Positions 18,328-27,148 of a stretch of 64,000 nucleotides of DNA are shown here, one piece after another (position 1 is the first letter of the stretch; each line of letters starts with the position of its first letter). The notes beneath the pieces were generated by a model, which saw only the letters and a list, made by a program, of their open reading frames with translations, searched no databases and was not told the origin of the DNA. Source of the DNA: Frateuria_A sp035943815 (GTDB taxonomy: Bacteria > Pseudomonadota > Gammaproteobacteria > Xanthomonadales > Rhodanobacteraceae); contig NZ_DASZBU010000005.1 in NCBI RefSeq assembly GCF_035943815.1, forward strand, positions 62,001 to 126,000. Direction: 5' to 3'. The position numbers were made by a program, and so were the translations under genes.

Positions 18328-20058
18328 ATGTCGGCAGTTCCAACGCCGGCGGCTACCTGGGCGCTCACCGTGGACGACCGCGAAGCGGCTGTCTGCGCAC
18401 TCCTGGTGTCGCGCGGCAACCTCAAGGACAGCGACCTCCATCGCGCGCGCCGCCTCCACGAGGAGGCGCCGGAGGGCACCCTGACTGCGCTGATGGCGCG
18501 GCTGGGGCTGGTGTCCGAGCGCGACCTGGCCGAGGCCTGGTCCGAATTGCTGGGCGTGCCGCTGCTCGTCGCGCGCGATGCCCCGGAAATGCCGCCGGCC
18601 GAGCCGGAGCTGTCCCTGCGCTTCCTCAAGCAGCAGCACGTGGTGCCGGTGCGCGAGGGCGAGGACGACCTGGCGCTGGTGGTGGCCGATCCGGCCGATC
18701 CCTATCCTTTGCAGGCCGTCGAGCTGGCCGCCGGACGGCCGGTGGCGCTGCGCATCGGCCTGCGCTCGGAGATCGACGACCTGATCGAGCGCTACTACGG
18801 CACCGGCCGCTCGGCGATGGGCACGATCGTGGAGAACCTCGCCGGCGAGGCCAGCGAGGAGGACGACGTCGAGCACCTGCGCGACCTGGCCTCCGAGGCG
18901 CCGGTGATCCGCCTGGTCAACCTGATCCTGCAGCGCGCGGTGGAGCAGCGCGCCTCCGATGTGCACATCGAGCCGTTCGAGAACCGCCTCAAGGTGCGCT
19001 ACCGCATCGACGGCGTGCTGCATGAGGTCGAGGCGCCGCCGTCCTCGTCCACGGCGGCGGTGATCAGCCGCGTCAAGATCATGGCCAAGCTCAACATCGC
19101 CGAGCGCCGGCTGCCGCAGGACGGACGCATCCAGCTGCGCGTGCAGGGCAAGGAGCTGGACCTGCGCGTGTCGACCGTGCCGACCGCCTACGGCGAGTCG
19201 GTGGTGATGCGCATCCTCGACCGCGAGTCGGTGGTGTTCGATTTCGCCTCGCTCGGCTTTACGCCCGAGTTCGAGAAACGCTTCGTCGAGGTGCTGGAGC
19301 GGCCCAACGGCATCCTGCTGGTGACCGGCCCGACCGGTTCGGGCAAGACCACCACGCTCTATACGGCGCTGTCGCGGATCAACACGCCGGACGTCAAGAT
19401 CATCACCGTCGAAGACCCGGTCGAGTACCAGCTCGAAGGCATCAACCAGATCCAGGTCAAGCCGCAGATCGGGCTGGACTTCGCCAATGCGCTGCGCTCG
19501 ATCATGCGCCAGGATCCGGACGTGATCATGATCGGCGAGATGCGCGACCTGGAGACCTGCCGCATCGCGATCCAGTCCGCGCTCACCGGCCACCTGGTGC
19601 TCTCCACCCTGCACACCAACTCGGCCGCTGGCGGCGTCACGCGCTTGCTGGACATGGGCGTGGAGGATTACCTGCTCGGCTCGACCGTCAACGCGATCCT
19701 GGCCCAGCGCCTGGTGCGCCGGCTGGACCCGGAAACGGCGATCCCCTACGAGCCCACGCCCGAGGTGATCGCCGAATTCGAGCTGGACAAGTACACCGAC
19801 GAGCGCCCCATCCGCCTGTGGAAACCCGGCAGCAGCGCCGCCAACCCCACCGGTTACCGCGGCCGCCGCGCCATCGTCGAGTTCCTGGTGATGAGCGAGC
19901 CGCTGCGCCGGCTGGTGATGCGGCGCGCCGACGCCAGCGAGATCGAGCGGCAAGCCCGCGCCGAGGGCATGCGCACCATGTACGAGGATGGCATCGCCAA
20001 GGCCGTCGCCGGCGTCACCACCCTCGAGGAGGTGCTGCGTGTCACGCAGGAAGGCTGA
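18328..20058 (+). CDS. gspE: Type II secretion system ATPase GspE (XpsE)
   Basis: 576 residues from ATG 18328, chosen over GTG 18307 because GGGAG (18316-18320) is well placed. The hexameric cytoplasmic ATPase drives pseudopilus assembly. N1/N2 domains cover about 20-200. The catalytic domain has Walker A GPTGSGKTT from residue 334, the Asp box VEDPVEYQLEGINQIQVK, Walker B DPDVIMIGEMRD and the His box LSTLHTN. The usual CxxC...CxxC zinc element near the C-terminus is absent: the region from RRLDPETA to GYRGRRAIVEF has no Cys. First gene of the operon. Confidence 0.95.
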   Translation: MSAVPTPAATWALTVDDREAAVCALLVSRGNLKDSDLHRARRLHEEAPEGTLTALMARLGLVSERDLAEAWSELLGVPLLVARDAPEMPPAEPELSLRFLKQQHVVPVREGEDDLALVVADPADPYPLQAVELAAGRPVALRIGLRSEIDDLIERYYGTGRSAMGTIVENLAGEASEEDDVEHLRDLASEAPVIRLVNLILQRAVEQRASDVHIEPFENRLKVRYRIDGVLHEVEAPPSSSTAAVISRVKIMAKLNIAERRLPQDGRIQLRVQGKELDLRVSTVPTAYGESVVMRILDRESVVFDFASLGFTPEFEKRFVEVLERPNGILLVTGPTGSGKTTTLYTALSRINTPDVKIITVEDPVEYQLEGINQIQVKPQIGLDFANALRSIMRQDPDVIMIGEMRDLETCRIAIQSALTGHLVLSTLHTNSAAGGVTRLLDMGVEDYLLGSTVNAILAQRLVRRLDPETAIPYEPTPEVIAEFELDKYTDERPIRLWKPGSSAANPTGYRGRRAIVEFLVMSEPLRRLVMRRADASEIERQARAEGMRTMYEDGIAKAVAGVTTLEEVLRVTQEG

Positions 20059-20270
20059 TGCCGCGCGAGCCGATGCCCTTGCGCCCTCCCCCCCGTGGAG
20101 GGATGGCTGGGATGAAGGGTGGGGGCTCGCCCGATCCCTTCACGGAGCCGCTCTTGCGCTGATGAACACAAGCATGGCCCGCTTCGCCTACGCCTTTCTG
20201 CAAGCCTTTGATCCTCACCCCAGCCCTCTGTCCGCAAGGGAGAGGGAGCAGCGCGCGCGGGGTCTTTGAC
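20059..20270. other. Gap between gspE and gspF with hairpin repeats
   Basis: 212 bases. Two GC-rich hairpin-type stretches lie here: CCCTCCCCCCGTGGAGGGATGG (20085-20106) and the CCTCACCCCAGCCCTCT repeat (20213-20250). Other genes of the operon overlap or nearly touch, so this gap, and the repeats, may modulate or process the transcript. Confidence 0.45.
20213..20250 (+). repeat. Short hairpin repeat, copy 2
   Basis: CCTCACCCCAGCCCTCTGTC followed by CGCAAGGGAGAGGGAGCA. The first 17 bases are identical to 33795-33811. It precedes the gspF start by 20 bases and could also act as the ribosome-site region (AGGGAG). Confidence 0.6.
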
Positions 20271-21488
20271 ATGGCGCAATTCCGCTACCGCGCCGTCAGT
20301 GCCGCCGGCGAGGCGCTCGAGGGGCAGATCGAGGCGCCGAGTTTGGAGGAGGCGATCGGTCGCCTGCAGGACCAGGGCCATACGCCGCTGGACGCGCGAC
20401 CCGCCGACGCAATCGGCGAGGGCTCCGCACTTGCCGCGTTGCTCAAGCGCGGGCCCTTCACCGGGGACCAACTGGCGCAGTTCACCCATCAGTTGGCCAC
20501 CCTGCTCGGTGCCGGCCAGCCGTTGGACCGCGCACTCGGCATCCTGATGGAGCTGCCCGAAGGCGAGCGTGCCAAGCGGCTGGTCGAACGCGTGCGCGAC
20601 CGCGTGCGCGGTGGCACCACGCTGTCGCAGGCGCTGGACGAGGAGCACGGCGTCTTTCCCAAGTTGTACATATCGCTGGTGCGCGCGGGCGAGGCGGGCG
20701 GTTCGCTGGAGGACACGCTGCGACGCCTGGCCGAGTATCTGGAGCGCGCACAGCTGCTGCGCGGCTCGATCGTCAACGCGCTGATCTATCCGGCCTTCCT
20801 GCTGATCGGCGTGCTCGGCTCGCTGGTGCTGCTGCTGGCCTACGTGGTGCCCCAGTTCGTTCCGATCTTCGAAGACATGCAGGTGCCGATCCCGTGGATC
20901 ACGCGGGCGGTGCTGTTCATCGGCAGTGTGCTGCAATCCTGGTGGTGGTTGATCCTGTTGGTACTGGTGGGCGGGACGCTGGTGTGGCGCGCTCGCCTGC
21001 GCGATCCGGCGCAGCGTATGGCCTGGCACGCGAGGCTGCTGACCCTGCGCGTGGTCGGTCCGCTGCTGCTGAAGGTCGAGACCGCGCGCATCGCGCGCAC
21101 GCTGGGCACGCTGCTCAAGAACGGCGTGCCGCTGCTCGCCGCGCTGGGGATCGCCCGCCAGGTCACCGGCAACACCGCGCTGGACGATGCGCTGGCGCAG
21201 GCCGCCGAGCAGGTCAAGGGCGGCGGGGGCCTGAGCGCCGCGCTGGCGCGCTCGCAGCGCTTCCCACGGCTGGCCCTGCAGATGGTTCAGGTGGGCGAGG
21301 AGGCCGGGCAACTGGACGCCATGCTGCTTAAGGTCGCCGACACCTTCGACATCGAATCCAGGCGCGCGATCGACCGCCTGCTCGCCGCGCTGGTGCCGGC
21401 GCTGACCATCGTGATGACGGTGCTGGTGGCGATCATCATGGCGGCGATCCTGCTGCCGCTCCTGAGCCTGACCTCGAACATTCAGTAA
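20271..21488 (+). CDS. gspF: Type II secretion inner-membrane platform protein GspF (XpsF)
   Basis: 405 residues from ATG 20271 (MAQFRYRAVSAAGEALEGQI), the standard GspF/PilC opening. Two homologous cytoplasmic helical domains flank membrane segments: one near residues 170-195 (YPAFLLIGVLGSLVLLLAYVVPQF), a second near 220-245 and the last at the C-terminus (VPALTIVMTVLVAIIMAAILLPL). Each repeat has the FxxQLATLLxAGxPL/ TLGTLLKNGVPLL signature. It bridges GspE to the pseudopilus. The long preceding gap contrasts with the overlaps downstream. Confidence 0.95.
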   Translation: MAQFRYRAVSAAGEALEGQIEAPSLEEAIGRLQDQGHTPLDARPADAIGEGSALAALLKRGPFTGDQLAQFTHQLATLLGAGQPLDRALGILMELPEGERAKRLVERVRDRVRGGTTLSQALDEEHGVFPKLYISLVRAGEAGGSLEDTLRRLAEYLERAQLLRGSIVNALIYPAFLLIGVLGSLVLLLAYVVPQFVPIFEDMQVPIPWITRAVLFIGSVLQSWWWLILLVLVGGTLVWRARLRDPAQRMAWHARLLTLRVVGPLLLKVETARIARTLGTLLKNGVPLLAALGIARQVTGNTALDDALAQAAEQVKGGGGLSAALARSQRFPRLALQMVQVGEEAGQLDAMLLKVADTFDIESRRAIDRLLAALVPALTIVMTVLVAIIMAAILLPLLSLTSNIQ

Positions 21489-21503
21489 CACCTGGAGATG
21501 CGT

Positions 21504-22001
21504 ATGACTTATCACAGTAGCGAACAGGCGATGGGCAACAGGAAACCGGCGGTATCGGCGCAAGCACGATTTCCCCGGTCCGCTTCCCGTTCCGCGCGCG
21601 CGCGGCGTGCCCGCGGTTTCACGCTGCTGGAAATGCTCGCCGTGATCGTGCTGATCGGCATCATCGGTGCGGTGGTGGTGACCCAGGTCGGCAAGAACGT
21701 GGACAAGGGCAAGTACGGTGCCGGCAAGGCGCAGCTGACCACACTCAGCCAGAAGATCGAGAACTACGCGCTGGACAATGGCTCGCCGCCCGCGCAGCTG
21801 AAGGACCTGGCGGTCAAGCCGGCCAACGCGCCGAACTGGCAGGGGCCGTATGCCAAGGCCTCCGACCTGGTCGACCCATGGGGTCATGCCTTCGGCTACA
21901 AGTATCCCGGTGAACACGGCAGCTTCGACCTGATCTTCTACGGCCAGGACGGCCAGCCCGGCGGCGACGGTTACAGCAAGGATGTCGGGAACTGGCAATG
22001 A
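21504..22001 (+). CDS. gspG: Major pseudopilin GspG (XpsG)
   Basis: 165 residues from ATG 21504, with GGAG at 21494-21497; an ATG at 21498 lies too close to that site. Prepilin-peptidase site ARG/FTLLEMLAVIV after G38 with E at mature +5, followed by a hydrophobic helix. The remaining domain has DPWGHAFGYKYPG and DGQPGGDGYSKD, the GspG calcium-loop region. The 38-residue leader is much longer than the usual 6-12. Polymerises into the pseudopilus that pushes substrates through GspD. Confidence 0.95.
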   Translation: MTYHSSEQAMGNRKPAVSAQARFPRSASRSARARRARGFTLLEMLAVIVLIGIIGAVVVTQVGKNVDKGKYGAGKAQLTTLSQKIENYALDNGSPPAQLKDLAVKPANAPNWQGPYAKASDLVDPWGHAFGYKYPGEHGSFDLIFYGQDGQPGGDGYSKDVGNWQ

Positions 22002-22543
22002 AGCCGGGAATCGGCAATCGCGAATCGGGAATCGGCAGGGCGCGCGAGGGCCAACTGCGTGCTTCTGCGATGCGCGATGCGCGATTGCCGATCGACCGGC
22101 GCCCGCGGCGCACCCGCGGCTTCACCTTGCTGGAGATGCTGGCCGTGATCCTGTTGATCGGCATCGCCGCAGCGGCGGTGTCGGTTTCGGTGAGCCAGGG
22201 CCTGGCCAGCGCGCGTGTGCGTGCGGCCAGTATCGAGCTCGCCGCCGCGCTGCGCGCCACGCGCGCGCGGGCCATCGTCAAGGGCCAGGACCAGACCTTC
22301 GACGTGGACGCCAGGGCCGCCAGCTACCGCGCCGCCGGCGGCAAGCCGGTGGCGCTGCCCAAGGGCATGCGCCTGTCCATCACCAGCGCGCGCGAGGACC
22401 AGCCCGACGGCCACACCGGCCGCATCCGCTTCTTCCCCGACGGCAGTTCCACCGGCGGCCACATCCTCCTGCAGCGCGGCGCGCGCCGCTGGCAGGTCAA
22501 CGTGGCGTGGCTCACCGGGGCGGTGAGCGTGGTGACGTCGTGA
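21998..22543 (+). CDS. gspH: Minor pseudopilin GspH (XpsH)
   Basis: 181 residues from ATG 21998, which overlaps the gspG stop (ATGA). Cleavage site TRG/FTLLEMLAVILLIG after G41. A second ATG at 22070 would give a more ordinary 17-residue leader, MRDARLPIDRRPRRTRG. The first 15 codons translate a GGGAATCGG-type direct repeat (GIGNRESGIG), suggesting either a non-coding repeat in the gap with the true start at 22070, or a repeat-extended leader. The mature protein shows the GspH/FimT C-terminal domain. Confidence 0.9.
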   Translation: MKPGIGNRESGIGRAREGQLRASAMRDARLPIDRRPRRTRGFTLLEMLAVILLIGIAAAAVSVSVSQGLASARVRAASIELAAALRATRARAIVKGQDQTFDVDARAASYRAAGGKPVALPKGMRLSITSAREDQPDGHTGRIRFFPDGSSTGGHILLQRGARRWQVNVAWLTGAVSVVTS

Positions 22544-22977
22544 GGACTTCGCGCGCCCGCGGCTTCAGCCTGCTCGAAGTGGTCGCCGCGGTGCTTCTGC
22601 TGGCGATCACCTTCGCCTCGCTGATGCGCGTTGCCGGCAGCTCGCTCAACCTCACCGCGCGCTCGGCCGAACGCAGCCAGGCGGCGATGTGGGCGCACAG
22701 CCTGCTCGACAGCGCTTTCGTGCTGGAGCCGATTCGTGCCGGCCGCAGCAGCGGCCGCTTCGACCAGCGCTATCGCTGGCAACTCAACGTGCAGCCCTTC
22801 CAACCTGTAACGACAGCGCCCGTCGCCGGGCCGCGGCCGCAGTCGCCGGCCTCGCCGCTGAAGCTCTACCGGCTCGACCTGGACGTGCTGTGGACCAGCG
22901 CCGGCCACCACTACAGCGCGCGCTTCAGCACGCTGCGCGTGGGTGGCCCGCAGCCGGTGGCGGGGAGCGGGGCATGA
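22540..22977 (+). CDS. gspI: Minor pseudopilin GspI (XpsI)
   Basis: 145 residues from GTG 22540, which overlaps the gspH stop. The leader is 8 residues and the processing site is ARG/FSLLEVVAAVLLL with E at +5. GspI forms the tip complex of the pseudopilus with GspJ and GspK. The body contains MWAHSLLDSAF and a C-terminal beta-rich part ending in GPQPVAGSGA. The stop overlaps the gspJ start (ATGA). Confidence 0.9.
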   Translation: MRTSRARGFSLLEVVAAVLLLAITFASLMRVAGSSLNLTARSAERSQAAMWAHSLLDSAFVLEPIRAGRSSGRFDQRYRWQLNVQPFQPVTTAPVAGPRPQSPASPLKLYRLDLDVLWTSAGHHYSARFSTLRVGGPQPVAGSGA

Positions 22978-23654
22978 GCGCATCGCGCATCCGCGGCTTC
23001 AGCCTGATGGAAGTGCTTGCCGCGCTGGTGCTGTTGGCGCTGCTGCTGGTCGGGGTGTATTCGGGCATCCGCACCGCCTCGCACAGCGTGCGCGCGGGCA
23101 GCGCGACGGTGGAACGGCTCGATGCGGTGCGCTCGGCGCAGGATTTCCTGCGCCGGGAGCTGGCCCAGGCGATGACCCAACAACTGGCCAAGAATCCCGA
23201 CAACGACGAAGCGATCTTTTTCAAGGGCGACGCCCGCTCGATGAGCTTCGTGGCGCCGCTGCCGGGCTATCTCGGCAAGCTCGGTCCGCAGGCGCAGACA
23301 CTCGAGCTGGTGGACAACGGCAAGGGCGGGCAGCGCCTGCAAATCCGTTTCGCGCTGCTGCCGCCGGGTGGGCAGCCGTTGCCGCCCGGCCCGCCGCAGG
23401 TGCTGCTGGAAGACGTGCGCGATGGCGGCTTCCAGTACCGAGGACTCGACGCGCAGGGACGCGTGGGTTCGTGGAGCGCCAGCTGGCCGCAGGGCGATCA
23501 CCTGCCGCAGCTGGTACGCATCGACTTGCGCCTGGCCGGCACCGGCTACTGGCCGCAGCTGACCGTGCCGCTGCGCGTGGATGCCTCGGCCAACCAGCGT
23601 GCCTTCGCGATGCTCGGGCGCGACGGCCCGGTGTTCGCCTGGAGCCGGCCGTGA
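22974..23654 (+). CDS. gspJ: Minor pseudopilin GspJ (XpsJ)
   Basis: 226 residues from ATG 22974. Short leader and site RIRG/FSLMEVLAALVLL with E at +5. The larger periplasmic domain, with SAQDFLRRELAQAM and RGLDAQGRVGSWSASWP, fits GspJ. It joins GspI and GspK at the pseudopilus tip. The stop overlaps the GTG of gspK by 4 bases. Confidence 0.92.
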   Translation: MSASRIRGFSLMEVLAALVLLALLLVGVYSGIRTASHSVRAGSATVERLDAVRSAQDFLRRELAQAMTQQLAKNPDNDEAIFFKGDARSMSFVAPLPGYLGKLGPQAQTLELVDNGKGGQRLQIRFALLPPGGQPLPPGPPQVLLEDVRDGGFQYRGLDAQGRVGSWSASWPQGDHLPQLVRIDLRLAGTGYWPQLTVPLRVDASANQRAFAMLGRDGPVFAWSRP

Positions 23655-24505
23655 ACGCGCGCAGCCTCCATACCCAGCGCGGCGTCGCCTTGCTGGTGGT
23701 TCTGTGGGCTTGCACGCTGCTGGCGATCATGCTCGGCGGCTACGCCATGCTGGCGCGCTCCGAAGGCCTGCAGGCGCGCTACCAGTTTGCCCAGACGCAG
23801 GCGCAGTACGACGCCGAGGCCGGCCTGGCGCGGGCCATCTACGGCCTGCAGGACACCCAGCTGCCGCAGCGCTGGCTGGCCGACGGGCGGCCGTACACCT
23901 TCCCGTTCGGTGGCGCCACGGTGCGGGTGAGCGTGGTCGACGAAGGCGGCAAGGTGGATTTGAACAGCGCCTCGCCGGCCGTGCTTCAAGGGCTGTTCCG
24001 CGCCGCCGGCATGAACCCGGACGCGGCGCAGAAGCTGGCCGCCGCGGTGGTCGACTGGCGCGGCGCCGATCTCGGGACGAAGGTGGGCCTGGACGTCTAT
24101 ACGGCCAACGGGTACAAGCCGCGCCATTCGCCCTTCCTCAGCATCGAGGAATTGCAGCAGGTGGCAGGCATGACCCCGGCGCTGTATCGCGCGGTGGCCG
24201 GCGCCATCACGATCTGGTCCGGTCGCGAGAGTCCCGATCCCAACACCGCCCAGTCGCTGGCGCTGGCGGCGATCCCCGGCATGACGCCCGCGCGCGTAGC
24301 GCAGGTGACCGCCGCGCGGCAGGCGACCCGCCCGGGCGTGGCGGGCCTGTTCGCCGGCAATGGGGTGACGCATAGTATCCGCTCGGAGGCCACGATGGCC
24401 GACGGCACGCGCGCCGTGCTGCATGCCACCGTTCGCCTGCAGGGCGTGCGTGCGGGTGCGCAGCCCTACGCGGTGCTGCACTGGCGGGAGGGTGACCGCG
24501 AATGA
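23651..24505 (+). CDS. gspK: Minor pseudopilin GspK (XpsK)
   Basis: 284 residues from GTG 23651. Leader of 11 residues, then RG/VALLVVLWACTLLA, lacking Glu at +5 as expected for GspK, the tip-most pseudopilin that needs no such contact. DEGGKVDLNSASPAVLQGLF and the SIEELQQVAGMTPALYRAV segment form the helical SAM-like domain inserted in the pilin fold. The stop overlaps gspL. Confidence 0.93.
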   Translation: MNARSLHTQRGVALLVVLWACTLLAIMLGGYAMLARSEGLQARYQFAQTQAQYDAEAGLARAIYGLQDTQLPQRWLADGRPYTFPFGGATVRVSVVDEGGKVDLNSASPAVLQGLFRAAGMNPDAAQKLAAAVVDWRGADLGTKVGLDVYTANGYKPRHSPFLSIEELQQVAGMTPALYRAVAGAITIWSGRESPDPNTAQSLALAAIPGMTPARVAQVTAARQATRPGVAGLFAGNGVTHSIRSEATMADGTRAVLHATVRLQGVRAGAQPYAVLHWREGDRE

Positions 24506-25668
24506 CGACCGCAACGCAATCGCTGCGTCCGCAGCTGGACCGCCTGCGCCGTGGCTGGCGCGCCTCGCCGCTGCCGCGCTTCTTCGCTTGGTGGGGCGGC
24601 GAACTGGCGGCGCTGTTGCCGGCGTCCTGGCGCAGGCTGTTCGGCGGCGGCGCCCAGTGGTACTTGCTGCAGCGCACCGACGGCCGCTGGGAACTGCGCC
24701 GCGCAGGCGAGCCGGAGGTGCGCGCACAATGGCCGCGCGGCACCGAGGCGGCGATCGAACAGGCTGCGTTGTCGGCGGCCGTCCGCGAGGTCGATCGCGA
24801 GGACCTGCGGCTGGCGCTGCTGCTGCCGGCCGCCGCGGCGCTGCGCCGGCGCCTGCTGCTGCCGCGCGCGGCAGCGGACAACCTGCAGCAGGTGGGCGCC
24901 TTCGAGATGGACCGGCAGACGCCTTTCCGCGTCGAGCAGGTGTACTACGCGCTGATCGAGCTGGACACGCCGGCGCCCGCGGGCCGCTTCTTCGCCGAAC
25001 TGGTGGCGGTGCCGCGCGACGCGCTCGACCCCCTGCTGGCCGAGCTGGAAGGTGCCGGCATCCGGGTCGACGCGGTGGACGTCGCGCAAGGCGCCGACCG
25101 GCTCGGCATCAACCTGTTGCCGCCGGCACGGGTGCCGCGCCGCGCCAACCCGCGCCAGCGGCTCAACCTGGCCCTCGGCGCAGCCGCCGTGTTGCTGCTG
25201 GTGCTGGTGCTGGCGCAGTGGCTGGGCAACCGCACCCAGGCGCTCGCCGCCATGCAGGCGCAGGTCGAGGACATGCAGGCCGAGGCGCAGCAGGTCGGTG
25301 CGCTGCGCCAGGAACTGCAGGACAACGCCGGCGCGGCCAGCTTCCTGGTTCGGCGCAAGCAGACCCGCGTCACCATGCTCGACCTGCTGCTCGACCTCAC
25401 CCGCCGGCTGCCGCAGAACGCCTGGCTGGAGCGGCTAAGTGTCGACCCCAGCGGCCAGGTCGGCTTCCAGGGGCAGGCGCCGCAGGCGGCGGCGCTGATC
25501 GACGCGTTGAAGGATTCGACGACCATGCGCGACCCCAATTTCCAGGGCAGCATCCAGCCCGACCCGCAGACCGGCAAGGAGCGCTTCTACATGGTCGCGC
25601 AACTGCGCCAGGCCGGCACGACCGCCAAGGCCGCGCCGGCCCGGACCGCCTCGGAGGCGCAGCCATGA
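24502..25668 (+). CDS. gspL: Type II secretion protein GspL (XpsL)
   Basis: 388 residues. An actin-like cytoplasmic domain fills about 1-210, a single membrane helix lies near 216-236 (LGAAAVLLLVLVLAQWL), a coiled coil follows (AMQAQVEDMQAEAQQVGAL), and then a small ferredoxin-like periplasmic domain. GspL links GspE to GspM and GspF at the inner membrane. The N-terminus is basic (RLRRGWRASPLPRFFAWW). ATG overlaps the gspK stop (ATGA). Confidence 0.88.
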   Translation: MTTATQSLRPQLDRLRRGWRASPLPRFFAWWGGELAALLPASWRRLFGGGAQWYLLQRTDGRWELRRAGEPEVRAQWPRGTEAAIEQAALSAAVREVDREDLRLALLLPAAAALRRRLLLPRAAADNLQQVGAFEMDRQTPFRVEQVYYALIELDTPAPAGRFFAELVAVPRDALDPLLAELEGAGIRVDAVDVAQGADRLGINLLPPARVPRRANPRQRLNLALGAAAVLLLVLVLAQWLGNRTQALAAMQAQVEDMQAEAQQVGALRQELQDNAGAASFLVRRKQTRVTMLDLLLDLTRRLPQNAWLERLSVDPSGQVGFQGQAPQAAALIDALKDSTTMRDPNFQGSIQPDPQTGKERFYMVAQLRQAGTTAKAAPARTASEAQP

Positions 25669-26318
25669 GGCAGCTCGTGCTCAAGCCGCGCGACAGCCGC
25701 ATCGCCGCCGTGCTGCTGCTCCTGCTGGCGCTGGCGCTGGTGTACTTCCTGTTCATCCACTGGTGGTTCGTGGCGCCGCTGCGCCAGGTCGACGCGCAGA
25801 TGGCGGAGTTGCGCGACACGCAAAGCCGCTATGCAGCGGCGATCGCCGAGAAGCCGCAATTGCAGCGGCGCATCGCCGAGCTCGGCGCCGGCCAGGCGGC
25901 CAGCGCCGCGTTCCTGCCGGAGGCCGACCCCAGCGCCGCATCGGCCGGCTTGATGCAGCGCGTGGTCGACGCGGTAGGCACGCATACCGCCGGCGGCGGC
26001 TGCGAGGTCACCCAGAAGATGCCGCTGCCCAATCCGCCGGAGGACGACAACAGCCCCTACCGCAAGGCGGCGGTGAGCATCAGCCTGCGCTGCGACATGG
26101 AACCGCTGGTGGCGGTGCTCAATGCGCTGGAGCAGGGCACGCCATACCTGTTCGTCGACGACTTGAGCCTCTACCGCAACCCGGTCGCCGCGCAGCAGGG
26201 CAACCAGCCGTCGCTGGAGGTGCAGTTCACGCTCTCCGGCTACGTGCGCCCGGCGCGCACCCCGGTGGCCGCACCGCCGGCGCCGGACAACGGCGCCGAC
26301 AACGGGGAGGCGCCATGA
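25665..26318 (+). CDS. gspM: Type II secretion protein GspM (XpsM)
   Basis: 217 residues from ATG 25665, overlapping the gspL stop. A short cytoplasmic tail and one membrane helix (residues 12-33, AAVLLLLLALALVYFLFIHWW) precede a coiled coil and a periplasmic ferredoxin-like fold, with block LFVDDLSLYRNPVAAQQG. It pairs with GspL. The operon position between L and N agrees with Xanthomonas xpsM. Confidence 0.87.
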   Translation: MRQLVLKPRDSRIAAVLLLLLALALVYFLFIHWWFVAPLRQVDAQMAELRDTQSRYAAAIAEKPQLQRRIAELGAGQAASAAFLPEADPSAASAGLMQRVVDAVGTHTAGGGCEVTQKMPLPNPPEDDNSPYRKAAVSISLRCDMEPLVAVLNALEQGTPYLFVDDLSLYRNPVAAQQGNQPSLEVQFTLSGYVRPARTPVAAPPAPDNGADNGEAP

Positions 26319-27145
26319 ACGCCGCCGCGCAACGCCGCCTCACCGCACCGCTGGCGGCGGCGGTGCTGCTGCTGGGCATGCTGTTCCTGGCCCTGCTCGC
26401 AGGCATCGGCCGCGGCGTGCACTGGGCGCCGCCGCGCGCGAGCGCGCCGCTGCCGGCACAGCACGCCGCCACGCTGCCCCCGCCGGTGCCGCTGGAGCAC
26501 TATGCGCCGGTGTGGCAACAGCCGCTGTTCAATCCGGACCGCAAGCCGGTGGCGCACGCCGCCAGCGGCGGCGGCCAGCTGGGCGACATGCAGCTGACCG
26601 GCATCATCGTGACGCCCACACTGCGCATGGCCCTGTTGCACAACAAGCGAGAGGGCGACAACGGCCAGGAACTGCGGGTGCGCGAAGGCACCCGCCTGCC
26701 CGACGGCAGCTGGACCCTGGTCGAGGTACGTCCGCGTTCGGCGGTGTTCGACTCCGCCAGCGGCCGCGTCGAGTTGCAACTGCCGGTCGGCGCGCCAATC
26801 GAACAGCTGCACGGCGGCCAGGAACCGGCCGGGCGTCCGGCCGAGGCCTCATCGGTGCCTAACGAATTGCCCGAGGGCCCCGGCCAGCGACCTGCGCTCG
26901 AGCCCGAGCCGGCCAAGACCGAAGATCAGCCCGGCGCCATTCCGGCCGCCCCGCAAAGCAGCGGCGGGGACCAAGGCGGAGCGCCCTCCGGCGGCGCCAC
27001 CCTCTCCGCCCTGCGCGGCGGTCCAGCCAACGTGGACGTGAGCAGCGACGAGCGCCAGGCCGCGCGCGTGCGCCAGCTCAAGGCCGCCATCGAAAAGCGC
27101 CGCGCCGAACAGGCCGCCGCGCGAGCAAATCAAGGAGAACGCTGA
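26315..27145 (+). CDS. gspN: Type II secretion protein GspN (XpsN), GspC-like clamp
   Basis: 276 residues from ATG 26315. One N-terminal membrane helix (LAAAVLLLGMLFLALLAG) is followed by a periplasmic domain with PLFNPDRKP and LTGIIVTPTLRMALL, a block resembling the HR domain of GspC, and a Pro/Gly/Gln-rich C-terminal tail ending in a basic helix. Position between M and D and absence of any gspC fit Xanthomonas, where XpsN contacts the L-M complex and the secretin. Stop is followed by gspD after 3 bases. Confidence 0.82.
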   Translation: MNAAAQRRLTAPLAAAVLLLGMLFLALLAGIGRGVHWAPPRASAPLPAQHAATLPPPVPLEHYAPVWQQPLFNPDRKPVAHAASGGGQLGDMQLTGIIVTPTLRMALLHNKREGDNGQELRVREGTRLPDGSWTLVEVRPRSAVFDSASGRVELQLPVGAPIEQLHGGQEPAGRPAEASSVPNELPEGPGQRPALEPEPAKTEDQPGAIPAAPQSSGGDQGGAPSGGATLSALRGGPANVDVSSDERQAARVRQLKAAIEKRRAEQAAARANQGER

Positions 27146-27148
27146 ATC

